64,000 nt of DNA from Prevotellaceae bacterium. GTDB lineage: Bacteria > Bacteroidota > Bacteroidia > Bacteroidales > UBA932. This document shows, piece after piece, positions 43,636 through 51,528 of this stretch (within the stretch, counting starts at the first letter, position 1; every line of letters begins with the position of its first letter). The notes beneath the pieces were generated by a model, which made no database searches, was not told the DNA's origin, and saw nothing but the letters and a program-made list of their open reading frames with translations. The stretch is taken from assembly GCA_031258195.1 (NCBI GenBank), contig JAIRNF010000032.1, positions 1-64,000 on the forward strand, in the 5' to 3' direction. Position numbers and translations under genes: made by a program.

Positions 43636-45543
43636 TTACTCTCTAATAAGTCGAACAGACTGCGTATAGTTCTGATTTAAGGTATAATGGTGCATTGCCC
43701 TATTGCTATAGTAAAGGTATAGCCTATACGCGTCACTCGTTCCTGATATGGTAGAAGTCCACCATTGACCGTAGTAGCCTAATTCGTTATATGTACCGGT
43801 GTTGGTTCTTCGCCCTGTGGGTAGCCCGCTAAAACCGGTTACATCGTCGTTATAGCTTAAGCTATTCCACATTATATTGGCTTTAAGCTTCATTCCCGCG
43901 TCAGGCTGTATGTATGCGTGTAATGAAATGAAATCCGCGCTTGAGGGCACTCGCCATCCATCAGGAGCAATGCCTTTCGAGTCCATCGCGGTTGCCCATG
44001 TATAGTATGCGCCATACCTATCTTTGTTGTCTTTATTATCGTCATAGTAGTAGTAGGCTAAACCGGATCCATCTTTAAAATGTTCTACCTTCAAATTCTC
44101 TCTTATCCAGTACTGTACTCCGATTTTTACGATAGGATACGTATTACCGTCAATATCAGTCAATACTTCAGGGCTGGTAGTTAAGATCGGAATAGCGTTC
44201 TCATTAGCAATTTTTATTTCATCTTTCGATACAATTTCAACTTTATCAAAGAGAGTAGCCGTTCCTTTCGTATAGGATTGAAGGGTATTGTCGCTTGTTG
44301 AAAAGCTAACGACTCCACCGTGTATTTCATTATTGTTAGGCTCATACTCGTTTGTTATAGAGTTTCTGTTTCTATTCATCGCCCTTGCGATAAAGCCTTT
44401 TGTAAGATCGGGTTTTCCGTCTATCCCCATAGGGTACACAACTATAGCCTGATAGTCCACAGTTCCGTTTTTATAGATGTATTCTTTGGTTACCTCCGCT
44501 ATTGGTATGCCTTTGTTGAATACTGTATGTACTAACGATTTTTCCCAATCAATACTGTTTAAATCTAAGACCTGAGGGGCAAACGTACCTATATCTCCTT
44601 CGATAGGTAGCGTTGGTTCCCAATCTTTTATTTTATCAATGGTAACAGACAGCCCCATTCTTGTTATTACAATATTGATAGACCGCTCTTTTCCTGCTTC
44701 AAATCTAATGTCATCGGTAAGTATATAGTCGTATCTCGTATCATTCAGGTTCAGCTCAACTCTAATAAATGGATTCCCTTTTTCTGCCGTTTGAGGGATA
44801 ATGATAGCCTCTCTTGTCAGTTTATACTCCTCTGTTGTTTGAACATGCAGCGGATTAATATTGGCTAGAGGAGAATCTTCGGCAACGAATACGGTACCAT
44901 CAGAAAGGTTGATATTGCCTTCCTGTTTTACGTTCAGTATTGTAACAGATGCAGAGGGCAATGCGTTTGAAATTATATCTAGTTCCGATCTAACGTTTAC
45001 TTTTACTTTGCTGAATGTATGAGAAAATATAAGCCCCACAGCATTGGCGGTAGGTATTATCCCTTTGTTTTGTGCCCATAGAAAATCGCTGGCATCATAG
45101 TTCGCTTTGTTCTGCTGGTCTGATTTTACCGAAAATCTGTAGCTTGTCGGCTGCTGCTTATCTAATGCTTCGCTATATGGATAGTAAGCATACAAATCTA
45201 CCTTAGAGATAGTGTCGGGCCATGCGACTTTTCCACCCGATTTTAAAAGCCACGAATCCCCGTTAAATATATGCTCTTTATTTGCGGCATAAGCCGTATT
45301 ACTTATAGAGCCGGGGGTGTTTTCTGCTTCATAAGGTATTACATATAACCCTATGCTTTCGTTTACCTCGAAGTTATTGGTTAATAGGCGGCTTGCTTTT
45401 GGCGTTATTGTGGAATATAACGAAATGTAGTCTCCCTCGGGGATATAGTGAGGTTGTTCATCGTCTTTAGTACAAGCGTTGAAAAGAATGCCTATAGCCA
45501 AAAGAGTTAGGTTTACATTAATATGTTGTAGAAATTTCTTCAT
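43636..45543 (-). CDS. Fimbrillin-type lipoprotein with C-terminal FISUMP domain
   Basis: A 635-residue protein. It has a lipoprotein signal with lipobox FNAC (Cys24). The first 320 residues are a fimbrillin/Mfa2-like region: VAWPDTISKVDLYAYYPYSE, FSHTFSKVKVNV, then VTIDKIKDWEPTLP. The segment from about 455 to the end (ITDIDGNTYPIVKIGVQYWI) is the Fibrobacter succinogenes major paralogous type: WIRENLKVEHF, YYTWATAMDS, GWRVPSSADFISL, GFSGLPTGRR, WWTSTISG, SVRLIRE. A minor or tip fimbrial subunit with a binding domain is the likeliest role. It is last of three fimbrillin-like genes. Confidence 0.82.
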   Translation of the reverse strand: MKKFLQHINVNLTLLAIGILFNACTKDDEQPHYIPEGDYISLYSTITPKASRLLTNNFEVNESIGLYVIPYEAENTPGSISNTAYAANKEHIFNGDSWLLKSGGKVAWPDTISKVDLYAYYPYSEALDKQQPTSYRFSVKSDQQNKANYDASDFLWAQNKGIIPTANAVGLIFSHTFSKVKVNVRSELDIISNALPSASVTILNVKQEGNINLSDGTVFVAEDSPLANINPLHVQTTEEYKLTREAIIIPQTAEKGNPFIRVELNLNDTRYDYILTDDIRFEAGKERSINIVITRMGLSVTIDKIKDWEPTLPIEGDIGTFAPQVLDLNSIDWEKSLVHTVFNKGIPIAEVTKEYIYKNGTVDYQAIVVYPMGIDGKPDLTKGFIARAMNRNRNSITNEYEPNNNEIHGGVVSFSTSDNTLQSYTKGTATLFDKVEIVSKDEIKIANENAIPILTTSPEVLTDIDGNTYPIVKIGVQYWIRENLKVEHFKDGSGLAYYYYDDNKDNKDRYGAYYTWATAMDSKGIAPDGWRVPSSADFISLHAYIQPDAGMKLKANIMWNSLSYNDDVTGFSGLPTGRRTNTGTYNELGYYGQWWTSTISGTSDAYRLYLYYSNRAMHHYTLNQNYTQSVRLIRE

Positions 45544-45556
45544 AATAAATAATACA

Positions 45557-46486
45557 TCAAAAGTTTGTTGTTTTAAGGCTTAGTAGATGTATTGGTGATA
45601 TCGTTCTGTTTTTAGCCTCTCCAACGCCCATGTTAAAAATATAAGCTTTGTGAGGTAATAATACCAAATCTTCTTCCACAGAATATATCAGCATATCTCC
45701 ATTCACAATAATTGAGAAAAGCGGAGTATCGGCTCTTATGGTTTGTGGAACTACTATTGCTTCATACTTTAAGTCGAAGTTAGGTTCTGGTATTGGTTGT
45801 TTTTGTGGTGTAATAACTCGTTTTTTATCAGCCGGCGTAACGTCTCCGTTTCTTAGGTTTATTACGCAGGATGTTTGTGTATTATGGATGCTGAATTTTA
45901 AATCTTCTGCTTGCGGGTAGTTGTTGTATATGTTGACAACTATTTTGCTTAGAAGATGTTCGAATGTAAGATTCGCTTTGCTGTTAGTATCAGACAGTTC
46001 TGTGGATTTCGCCCACAGAAAATCGCTTTTTGCCGTTGTTGCTTGCTGGTTGAACTCAATGTCGAAAGGGTAGGCAGCCAGATTTCTTTTACCCGATACT
46101 CTCCCCATTTCCGCATCATACGGATAGTAGGCATACACATCGGATGTACTACTGTAAAGAAAGATTTGTTTTCCAACCTCGGGTATCCATCTATCCTCTG
46201 ATAAAGCATGTCCCACATTTTTTGATGAGTTTGCAATATCGCCTAAAACGCCCGGTTGTCCACCGACGTAATCAACCAGATATACCCCTATACGATCTCC
46301 ATTAGAGAAATATTGCTTATCTGCGCTATAGGTATCTGCTATTGCGGCTCGCAGTACCAGCTCTATGGGGGTACCTTCTTTATTTTCTTGCGTATGTCGC
46401 TCATCGTCTTTAGAGCAAGATACGATTGCTAGACATGCAAATACGACAGGCAGAAAATATTGTATGTTTAGTTTAAATGTGTTCAT
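45557..46486 (-). CDS. Fimbrillin-family lipoprotein
   Basis: A 309-residue protein with lipobox IVSC (Cys24) followed by SKDDE. The mature chain has fimbrillin hallmarks: DRIGVYLVDYVGGQPG near 63-78, DVYAYYPYDAEMG, DFLWAKSTELSD, LTFEHLLSKIVVNIYNNYP and VVPQTIR near 245. It probably forms part of a type V pilus, entering via the lipoprotein route and strand exchange after protease trimming. It is 13 bp from the FISUMP fusion and 85 bp after the first fimbrillin, with a hairpin in that gap. Confidence 0.8.
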   Translation of the reverse strand: MNTFKLNIQYFLPVVFACLAIVSCSKDDERHTQENKEGTPIELVLRAAIADTYSADKQYFSNGDRIGVYLVDYVGGQPGVLGDIANSSKNVGHALSEDRWIPEVGKQIFLYSSTSDVYAYYPYDAEMGRVSGKRNLAAYPFDIEFNQQATTAKSDFLWAKSTELSDTNSKANLTFEHLLSKIVVNIYNNYPQAEDLKFSIHNTQTSCVINLRNGDVTPADKKRVITPQKQPIPEPNFDLKYEAIVVPQTIRADTPLFSIIVNGDMLIYSVEEDLVLLPHKAYIFNMGVGEAKNRTISPIHLLSLKTTNF

Positions 46487-46509
46487 AATTTACCATTCTC
46501 CAACCTTAT

Positions 46510-46541
46510 AATAGCCCTTCTTGTCGATAAGACGGGCTATT
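46510..46541 (-). terminator. Intra-operon hairpin between fimbrillin genes
   Basis: AATAGCCC (46510-46517) with GGGCTATT (46534-46541) over a 16-base loop, in the 85-bp gap. The T-run on the minus strand is short (TTATAAGG), so this may be a partial terminator that lowers downstream expression. Confidence 0.4.
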
Positions 46542-46571
46542 AATAAAATGTAGTAGTAACAAGTGTTTTAG

Positions 46572-47519
46572 TTAATCGATAGTACCTTCTCCTTCTATCG
46601 GATCGCCACCGCTTACCCAATCTTCTATGCTCGATGTAATCGTAATACCTGCATGGTTAATGGTAAGTATGTAGGTGTACTTTTTACCGCTTTCAAAGCT
46701 GAAATCTGTATTAGGCGTATAGTAGTACGATACTTCGTTTCCGGTACCGCCGTTTACAGTTACCTTAAACAAACGGTTTCCAGCAGTGAAATCTTGTGGA
46801 ATAACAATAGCCGCCATTCCTTCAACCTGAGTTTCGCTTTCAGCTATGCCATGTACACCATATACGTTGATAGGTGTAATATCTCCGAATGCATTGCTTA
46901 TCAATCCGTTCGCCAAGTCTATCGCGGTTTCGGGAAGAAGGTTTAGTACTTCAACCGATGTTAAGCCTGAAAGATCCATTCCGGGACCTTCTTTAATAGT
47001 AAAGTTCAACTTACTTAGTTTGTGGTAGAACTTTAGAGGAACGGCGCTTGTACTTTTCGAGATATTCTGTTTTCGCGCGTACAGAAGATCGGAATTCAGA
47101 TAGCTTACTTTTTCAGACTGATCGGGCTTTATTGAAAAAGATAATGGGTTATCCAATGAGCAGCCTGCCATATATGGATGGTAAGCACAAAAGTCAACAT
47201 TCTCATTACTTACCGGATAAAACATGGGGGTTGAATAAATGAACCCACCGTTTCCTGTTGCCGTAAGCTTCTCATTTGTATATAGAACATCAGCCGAGGG
47301 AGAGGTCTTTTTTACAAAAAAGCCTACTTCTTGTCCATTCTCAATTTGTATATCCTGAAGCGAAGTTCTAGATATTACGTCAACATTGCTGGTTAGCATA
47401 ATAGTTACTGGATCGTCATTATTGTTACCATTTTCGTCGGCAGACGAGCAGCTTGTAATAAGCATGCCACTCATAATTAGGTATAAAAGACCTAAAATGC
47501 TTATTTTATTAAATGTCAT
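46572..47519 (-). CDS. Fimbrillin-family lipoprotein (first gene of cluster)
   Basis: A 315-residue protein with lipobox ITSC (Cys24). Fimbrillin features: GQEVGFFVKKTSPSADVLY near 63-81, FCAYHPYM, DLLYARKQNISKS, LKFYHKLSKLNFTIKEGPG and a C-terminal ITSSIEDWVSGGDPIEGEG. The family assembles into outer-surface fimbriae; this could be the main shaft protein because it is first and nearest the promoter. A minus-strand TATTTTTG box (47550-47557) precedes it by 30 bp. Confidence 0.8.
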   Translation of the reverse strand: MTFNKISILGLLYLIMSGMLITSCSSADENGNNNDDPVTIMLTSNVDVISRTSLQDIQIENGQEVGFFVKKTSPSADVLYTNEKLTATGNGGFIYSTPMFYPVSNENVDFCAYHPYMAGCSLDNPLSFSIKPDQSEKVSYLNSDLLYARKQNISKSTSAVPLKFYHKLSKLNFTIKEGPGMDLSGLTSVEVLNLLPETAIDLANGLISNAFGDITPINVYGVHGIAESETQVEGMAAIVIPQDFTAGNRLFKVTVNGGTGNEVSYYYTPNTDFSFESGKKYTYILTINHAGITITSSIEDWVSGGDPIEGEGTID

Positions 47520-47549
47520 TTTTTGAAAAGTGTTTTTAGTTTAACGGTA

Positions 47550-47557
47550 CAAAAATA
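47550..47557 (-). promoter_or_regulatory. Candidate -7 element of the fimbrillin operon
   Basis: TATTTTTG on the minus strand fits TAnnTTTG, 31 bp before the ATG at 47519. A good -33 box is not apparent. No recombinase gene is nearby. Confidence 0.4.
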
Positions 47558-47831
47558 TACAAATGATGTGCCATAAAAACATGTAGTTTAAAACATTAAC
47601 CATTATTAACAGGTTTATATTTTTTATATATTGTCGGGAATAGTTGTAGATATTCGAATTAAGTATTTCGATGCTTATATAAGTGTGAAAAAATTAAACA
47701 CTATAGTGTTAATGAATATTTCGGCTATAAAGTGCGGTCTGCCACTAATCTGGTTTTGGCAGAGTTGCTTGAATGCCGCATGCTATAATAACATACTTTA
47801 TATATAATGGAGGAAATTCTCGTTAGATCGT

Positions 47832-47870
47832 AAAGAAGAAAGAGCCTTATTTAAAGGCTCTTTCTTCTTT
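47832..47870. terminator. Strong hairpin, probable terminator
   Basis: AAAGAAGAAAGAGCCTT (47832-47848) pairs perfectly with 47854-47870 over a 5-base loop: 17 bp. It bounds the multi-hairpin region on its left and could end transcription from either side. Confidence 0.7.
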
Positions 47871-47885
47871 CAGGAGGTATGATAA

Positions 47886-48223
47886 AAACAGTTGGACTAA
47901 AATCTTTTAGGGATGCAAAAAGTGAGAAACAACAATATACCAATAATCAAAAACACTAGAGCATACTACTACTTGCCATACTACCACTTTAGCCCAACTG
48001 TTTGGCTACCTTATTGTTTATTTTTATATTTTTACAATTGAATATTCCGGGTAAGCGGTATTGCCGAGGGGTAGCGTGCATATACATATTATTGCTCACC
48101 CCGGAATATTCAATAGCTCAATTTTCGTTTTAAACGGGCGATTTTTTATTTAACCTTGTTACCTTTCGATATATGTCGCCCGTTTATCGTTTACCATCAA
48201 GTTAATGTGCGTATTAATGGTAA
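47886..48223. ncRNA. Cluster of four stem-loops; candidate structured RNA
   Basis: The 930-bp gap between 47520 and 48450 has no convincing gene but contains, in order: a 16-base inverted repeat with one mismatch (47886-47901 with 47988-48003); a perfect 15-base repeat (ATTGAATATTCCGGG, 48037-48051 with 48100-48114); a perfect 11-base repeat (TAAACGGGCGA, 48131-48141 with 48176-48186); and a 7-base repeat (TTACCAT, 48191-48197 with 48217-48223). A minus-strand TACATTTG box (48233-48240) stands just before them. On that strand the series ends in ...CCAACTGTTTTT and then the 47832-47870 hairpin. Signatures of tmRNA, RNase P RNA and SRP RNA are absent. It may be a minus-strand ncRNA of about 340 nt; this is inference. 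Confidence 0.4.
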
Positions 48224-48450
48224 TTTCTTGTACAAATGTAATATCCATAAGAGCGAAGTTTGTTCTGTTTTTAGAGTATTTTTAGTAAGCTATTTTTCTA
48301 TTGTAGAGGTCGAATAAAGAATTAAATCACTTTTCGAAAAAATGTAGGTTTGTGGTAGTGCGATTTTTATTTTTGATAAATGAAAACCTCTAATTGTCAT
48401 AGTTGAAAAAACGGCTACCTTTAGCGCGGAATAAGTAATGGCAGGAAGTA

Positions 48451-49427
48451 ATGAACTCTGAAAAGCTGAATAAAAATCTGATTGCGGCTATAAAAGGCAA
48501 GCTAAAAAATGAAGCAGAGCAGGCTAGTTTAGCAAATGAGTTAATGGATATGCTCTCTATTGGAAAAGAAGCAATATACTGGAGGCTGCGTAGCGAAGCG
48601 CCGTTTACATTTTCAGAAGCAGCACGCATTGCAAAGAAGTTGGGTATATCGCTAGATAGTGTTGTAGATACAACACTATCTCAAAATATTTCGCTAGAGC
48701 TTATTCCAAATAGGTATAGCAACCCTCAAGAGGTTTACTATCACATGTTAGAAGAATATTTTGATGTGTTAAAATCGGCAAGAGGTTATAGTGAGTCGGA
48801 GTTAGTTTATGCGTCTAACATATTTCCTCAATTTCCCGGCTTTTTGTATGATAATCTCACAAAGTTTTACAGCTTTAAATGGGATTATCAGCATAACGAA
48901 TCGGAAGAAGTTGTACCGCACCACAAAGTTATTGTGTCCAGCAAGCTTGTTGAAGTGAGGAAAGAAACTATTCGCGAAACTATGAATATCAGGCGTACCT
49001 GTTATATATGGGATGCTGTAATATTTTCGGGCATAGTAAACGATATTAAGTACTTTGAAAGTATTGGCTTTTTAAAAAAAGAAGATATCAAAATATTAAA
49101 AGACGAGTTAATGCTATTGATTAGAGATATAGAGGTTATTGCTACAAGAGGAATGTTTGAAACTGGAAATAAGGTACAGGTCTATATCTCGAACACCCAC
49201 TTCGATGCTACCTATAGCTATCTAAATACGCCAAAGTATAAGCTTAGTTTAATAGGTATATTTGCACTGAACTTTGTAAATTCTTTAGACGAACGAACTT
49301 TTGCAAAAATGAAATCGTGGACTCAATCGCTAAAGAAGCTTTCTACCTTAAGATTGTTGCCGATGAGTTGGAGCGGATTCGTAATGATGAGAACTTGCGG
49401 CATTTGTTGTCGAAGGAGGAAGAATAA
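48451..49427 (+). CDS. HTH regulator-like protein with apparent -1 frameshift near the end
   Basis: About 325 codons. Residues 1-75 resemble a BetR/XRE-type helix-turn-helix (LANELMDMLSIGKEAIYWRL, FTFSEAARIAKKLGISLDSV). The remainder is a helical domain without a recognised family (YNI/FPQFPGFLYDNLTKFYSFKW, IRRTCYIWDAVIFSGIVNDI). In the opening frame the end becomes basic, Cys-rich and runs through a hairpin to 49464. Slipping -1 in the A-run at 49305-49309 instead gives NEIVDSIAKEAFYLKIVADE and LERIRNDENLRHLLSKEEE, ending at a TAA (49425-49427) before the hairpin. That end looks native, so a one-base loss or recoding is inferred. Confidence 0.6.
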
Positions 49428-49434
49428 AATGATT

Positions 49435-49455
49435 AGAGCCGCAATTTGCGGCTCT
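49435..49455 (+). terminator. Hairpin after the HTH gene
   Basis: AGAGCCGC (49435-49442) pairs with GCGGCTCT (49448-49455) around AATTT. It lies 8 bp after the -1-frame stop, supporting that stop as the true one. Its T-tract is weak. Confidence 0.55.
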
Positions 49456-49548
49456 ATTACTTAAACCCTTTGGATGAGGGCTTCATTATAAGGTTGATTA
49501 TTCTTGTTATATATTCGGTTCATTTCTCTGTGAATATATGGATTATCT

Positions 49549-50694
49549 TCAAATTTTCCCATTATATATATACAACAACATACAATTCTTTAATTTCTGT
49601 TCTTTACCTAACATTTTTTCATTCCAGAAAAGATATTTCCAGTTAGAGTTTGACAGATTAAAATTCACCCGTCTTAATTTATTGCTAAAGTCTTGTATTT
49701 CATCTTGGTTAAATTTCATATAAGATTTAGCAATCAATTCTTGCCCAACTGGACGTAATAATAAACTTCCACCCGTTTCATGATTACGAGAGATTTTTTC
49801 TTCTAAAATCTCAATCTCATTATTACCGTCAATATATGAAACAATTTCAGGATACACATTAAAAAAAGTATCCCAATAATTTACAGATTTTTGATATAAA
49901 GCATTTAAGTCTTCTTCCGCTGGTCTTTGGGTATAATATGTGCTGGTCCTATTATATATAATTTTGTTTATACTATTAAGAGTTACCAAAGTAGTGAAAG
50001 ATTGATTATCACTATTCGATATAGCTCCGGTTTTTGAATTTGAAATTGCATTGGGTTTGGATAATATGGGATGTTCGGTTACTAATCTACGTGTATTAAT
50101 TGCTGCAACATCATCCTCATCCAATATTATTAATTCTGCACCTCTTGGTTTTTCAGCGTATTTGTTCAATACAGTAAATAATCGCCTTGTCCTTTCCACT
50201 TCGTCATGATTATGAATTACGAAAGTTAAAGATATTTCCAAGTCTCCTATATCAGGATTTTGATTAAAGGCCTTTCTGATACCTTTTAATCGATGTTGAC
50301 CATCTAATGCAAAAATTTGTTCATTACCTGACAAAGATAAAATTCCATACTTACTTCCTAAAGAAATTAATTCATCTTCGGAAATAGTACTTCCTTCTAT
50401 CTCTATTTGTTCATAGAGGTCAATATCAGTCCGTTTAGGAGTACCTTGATGAATGGCTACCACTAAGCTACTGAAAAATCTTTCATCAGTATTTAAAATG
50501 TAATTTGATATTTTACTTATGCGAGAAGTGCTTATTTCTCGCTGTAAAATCCGATTAATATTTCGGGTATATAATTCATTCGATTCACTGACTGTAATAA
50601 TTCGATTATCAGAAACAATATCTCTAATTTTCATTATTGTCGAATAGTAAGTCCAAAAACCTATATTCCCTCTAAGGCAAGCTAAGTGTATCAT
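49549..50694 (-). CDS. DGQHR-domain (DndB-like) protein
   Basis: A 381-residue protein with the diagnostic motif FALDGQHRLKGI near 118-129, in the DndB/DGQHR superfamily. The N-terminal LRGNIGFWTYYSTIMKIRDI supports the ATG at 50694 over the internal Met at 21. Further family-like pieces are VAIHQGTPKR, LTFVIHNHDEVERTRRLFTVLNKYAEKP and HPILSKPNAI. DndB regulates DNA phosphorothioation; stand-alone DGQHR proteins occur in defence islands with unknown chemistry. No dndACDE is present. The gene begins 2 bp after the GIY-YIG-like gene and is notably AT-rich. Confidence 0.82.
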   Translation of the reverse strand: MIHLACLRGNIGFWTYYSTIMKIRDIVSDNRIITVSESNELYTRNINRILQREISTSRISKISNYILNTDERFFSSLVVAIHQGTPKRTDIDLYEQIEIEGSTISEDELISLGSKYGILSLSGNEQIFALDGQHRLKGIRKAFNQNPDIGDLEISLTFVIHNHDEVERTRRLFTVLNKYAEKPRGAELIILDEDDVAAINTRRLVTEHPILSKPNAISNSKTGAISNSDNQSFTTLVTLNSINKIIYNRTSTYYTQRPAEEDLNALYQKSVNYWDTFFNVYPEIVSYIDGNNEIEILEEKISRNHETGGSLLLRPVGQELIAKSYMKFNQDEIQDFSNKLRRVNFNLSNSNWKYLFWNEKMLGKEQKLKNCMLLYIYNGKI

Positions 50695-50696
50695 AA

Positions 50697-51029
50697 CTAA
50701 TTGTATAAATCTCTTGTTCTGTTTGCAATCCCAATAAATTCATTATTAAGAGGAGGTACTATCTTATTAATTAATAATTTCTCAATCTCAATAATTTCTT
50801 CATCTGTTTTATCGTCGAAACAATAAAAATAGACATAAGTATATTCCGGCCATAGATTAGTCAGAAATTGCCTATTTCTCGCAGCATTTCGATTTCCTAT
50901 GTCTTTAACATAATGATATAGTCTCTTAAAAAAATTGAAACCTGTTCTTCCCGCTAAAACTCTACCAACATATATCAAATGTTTAATTTTTGGAAAATTG
51001 TATTGTCTATACATTTTTGATGACAACAT
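50697..51029 (-). CDS. GIY-YIG-like nuclease, N-terminus uncertain
   Basis: A 110-residue product from the ATG at 51029. IKHLIYVGRVLAGRTG (near 15-30) looks like the YIG strand and following loop, FKRLYHYVKD like the Arg/His helix, and EEIIEIEKLLINKIVPPLNNE like the metal-binding Glu helix and terminal Asn of GIY-YIG nucleases. The GIY strand should lie upstream. Indeed the frame stays open for about 21 codons before this ATG (KGHDIAVYNCISALYDSE) to a TGA near 51094, but without ATG, GTG or TTG. A non-standard start or a damaged 5' end is therefore likely. Pairs tightly with the DGQHR gene. Confidence 0.55.
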   Translation of the reverse strand: MLSSKMYRQYNFPKIKHLIYVGRVLAGRTGFNFFKRLYHYVKDIGNRNAARNRQFLTNLWPEYTYVYFYCFDDKTDEEIIEIEKLLINKIVPPLNNEFIGIANRTRDLYN

Positions 51030-51071
51030 TTCAGAATCATATAAAGCAGATATACAGTTATATACAGCTAT

Positions 51072-51108
51072 ATCGTGACCTTTTCTAAAATGTCAAAAAG
51101 GTCACGAT
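51072..51108. promoter_or_regulatory. 13-bp perfect inverted repeat upstream of the GIY-YIG-like gene
   Basis: ATCGTGACCTTTT pairs with AAAAGGTCACGAT over an 11-base spacer, about 45 bp before the ATG at 51029 and spanning the in-frame TGA. A second ATCGTG half-site follows at about 51114-51119 (CACGAT on plus). It could be an operator, or a terminator of transcription entering from the tRNA side. Confidence 0.45.
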
Positions 51109-51208
51109 TTGACCACGATTTAGAAACAAAAATGATGAAATAGTGGGATAATTTCTTATTTATCAATGAATAGGTTACGGATTATTAATTTAATAACCAG
51201 ACGATTGA

Positions 51209-51235
51209 ACAGTTTTAAGTCCGAGGGTTCGAATT
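51209..51235 (+). other. tRNA-like T-arm fragment
   Basis: Plus-strand AGTCCGAGGGTTCGAATTGC looks like a variable-loop end plus T-stem and T-loop (GAGGG-TTCGAAT) of a tRNA whose 3' stem and acceptor are replaced by unrelated sequence. No complete cloverleaf can be drawn. It may be a scar of an integration or deletion beside tRNA-Ser. Low certainty. Confidence 0.25.
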
Positions 51236-51253
51236 GCTATAGTTGTTAAAGAA

Positions 51254-51286
51254 AAACCCTTGTAAATTATTCATTTACAAGGGTTT
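51254..51286 (-). terminator. Terminator of tRNA-Ser
   Basis: AAACCCTTGTAAA (51254-51266) pairs perfectly with 51274-51286 over a 7-base loop; on the minus strand it is followed by TTC TTT. It lies 12 bp past the tRNA 3' end. Confidence 0.8.
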
Positions 51287-51297
51287 ACGTCTTCCGG

Positions 51298-51384
51298 CGG
51301 TGAAGGGGGGATTCGAACCCCCGGTACAGTTTCCCGTACGGCAGTTTAGCAAACTGCTGGTTTAAGCCACTCACCCACCTCACC
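51298..51384 (-). tRNA. tRNA-Ser (GCU)
   Basis: An 87-nt class II tRNA on the minus strand. The acceptor stem GGTGAGG (51384-51378) pairs with CTTCACC (51305-51299). The anticodon arm is CAGTTTGCTAAACTG with anticodon GCT, and a long variable arm (CGTACGGGAAACTGTACC) identifies tRNA-Ser. The T-loop is GGTTCGAATCC. The CCA end is not encoded (next bases are CCGG after the discriminator G). It reads AGC and AGU codons. Confidence 0.93.
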
Positions 51385-51528
51385 TTTTGTGACAGGTTTC
51401 CTCGAAAAAGGAATGCAAATATAAACAATCTTTGTTGAGATTCAAGAAAAATTTGTGATAGAAAAAATATTCTTGACCACAGTAAGCCGGTGGTGGTCTA
51501 TATATGCCCTGGCATACTGGAACTTGTA

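Noticed and set aside
47886..48003. attC-like integron recombination site
   Set aside because: GTTGGAC and GCCCAAC half-sites occur but in the reverse order to the RYYYAAC...GTTRRRY arrangement, and no integrase or cassette is nearby.
47886..48223. tmRNA, RNase P RNA or SRP RNA
   Set aside because: None of the conserved cores (tRNA-like ends, GAGGAAAGTCC, SRP GNAR tetraloop region) is present.
47886..48240. Retron-type msr-msd RNA
   Set aside because: No reverse transcriptase gene adjoins; the nearest gene is an HTH protein.
49446..49723. Two short open frames between the HTH gene and the DGQHR gene on plus
   Set aside because: They are antisense to the DGQHR gene or lack any start context; no coding signature.
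51298..51384. CRISPR or other repeat arrays around the tRNA
   Set aside because: No regularly spaced repeats were found anywhere in the window.
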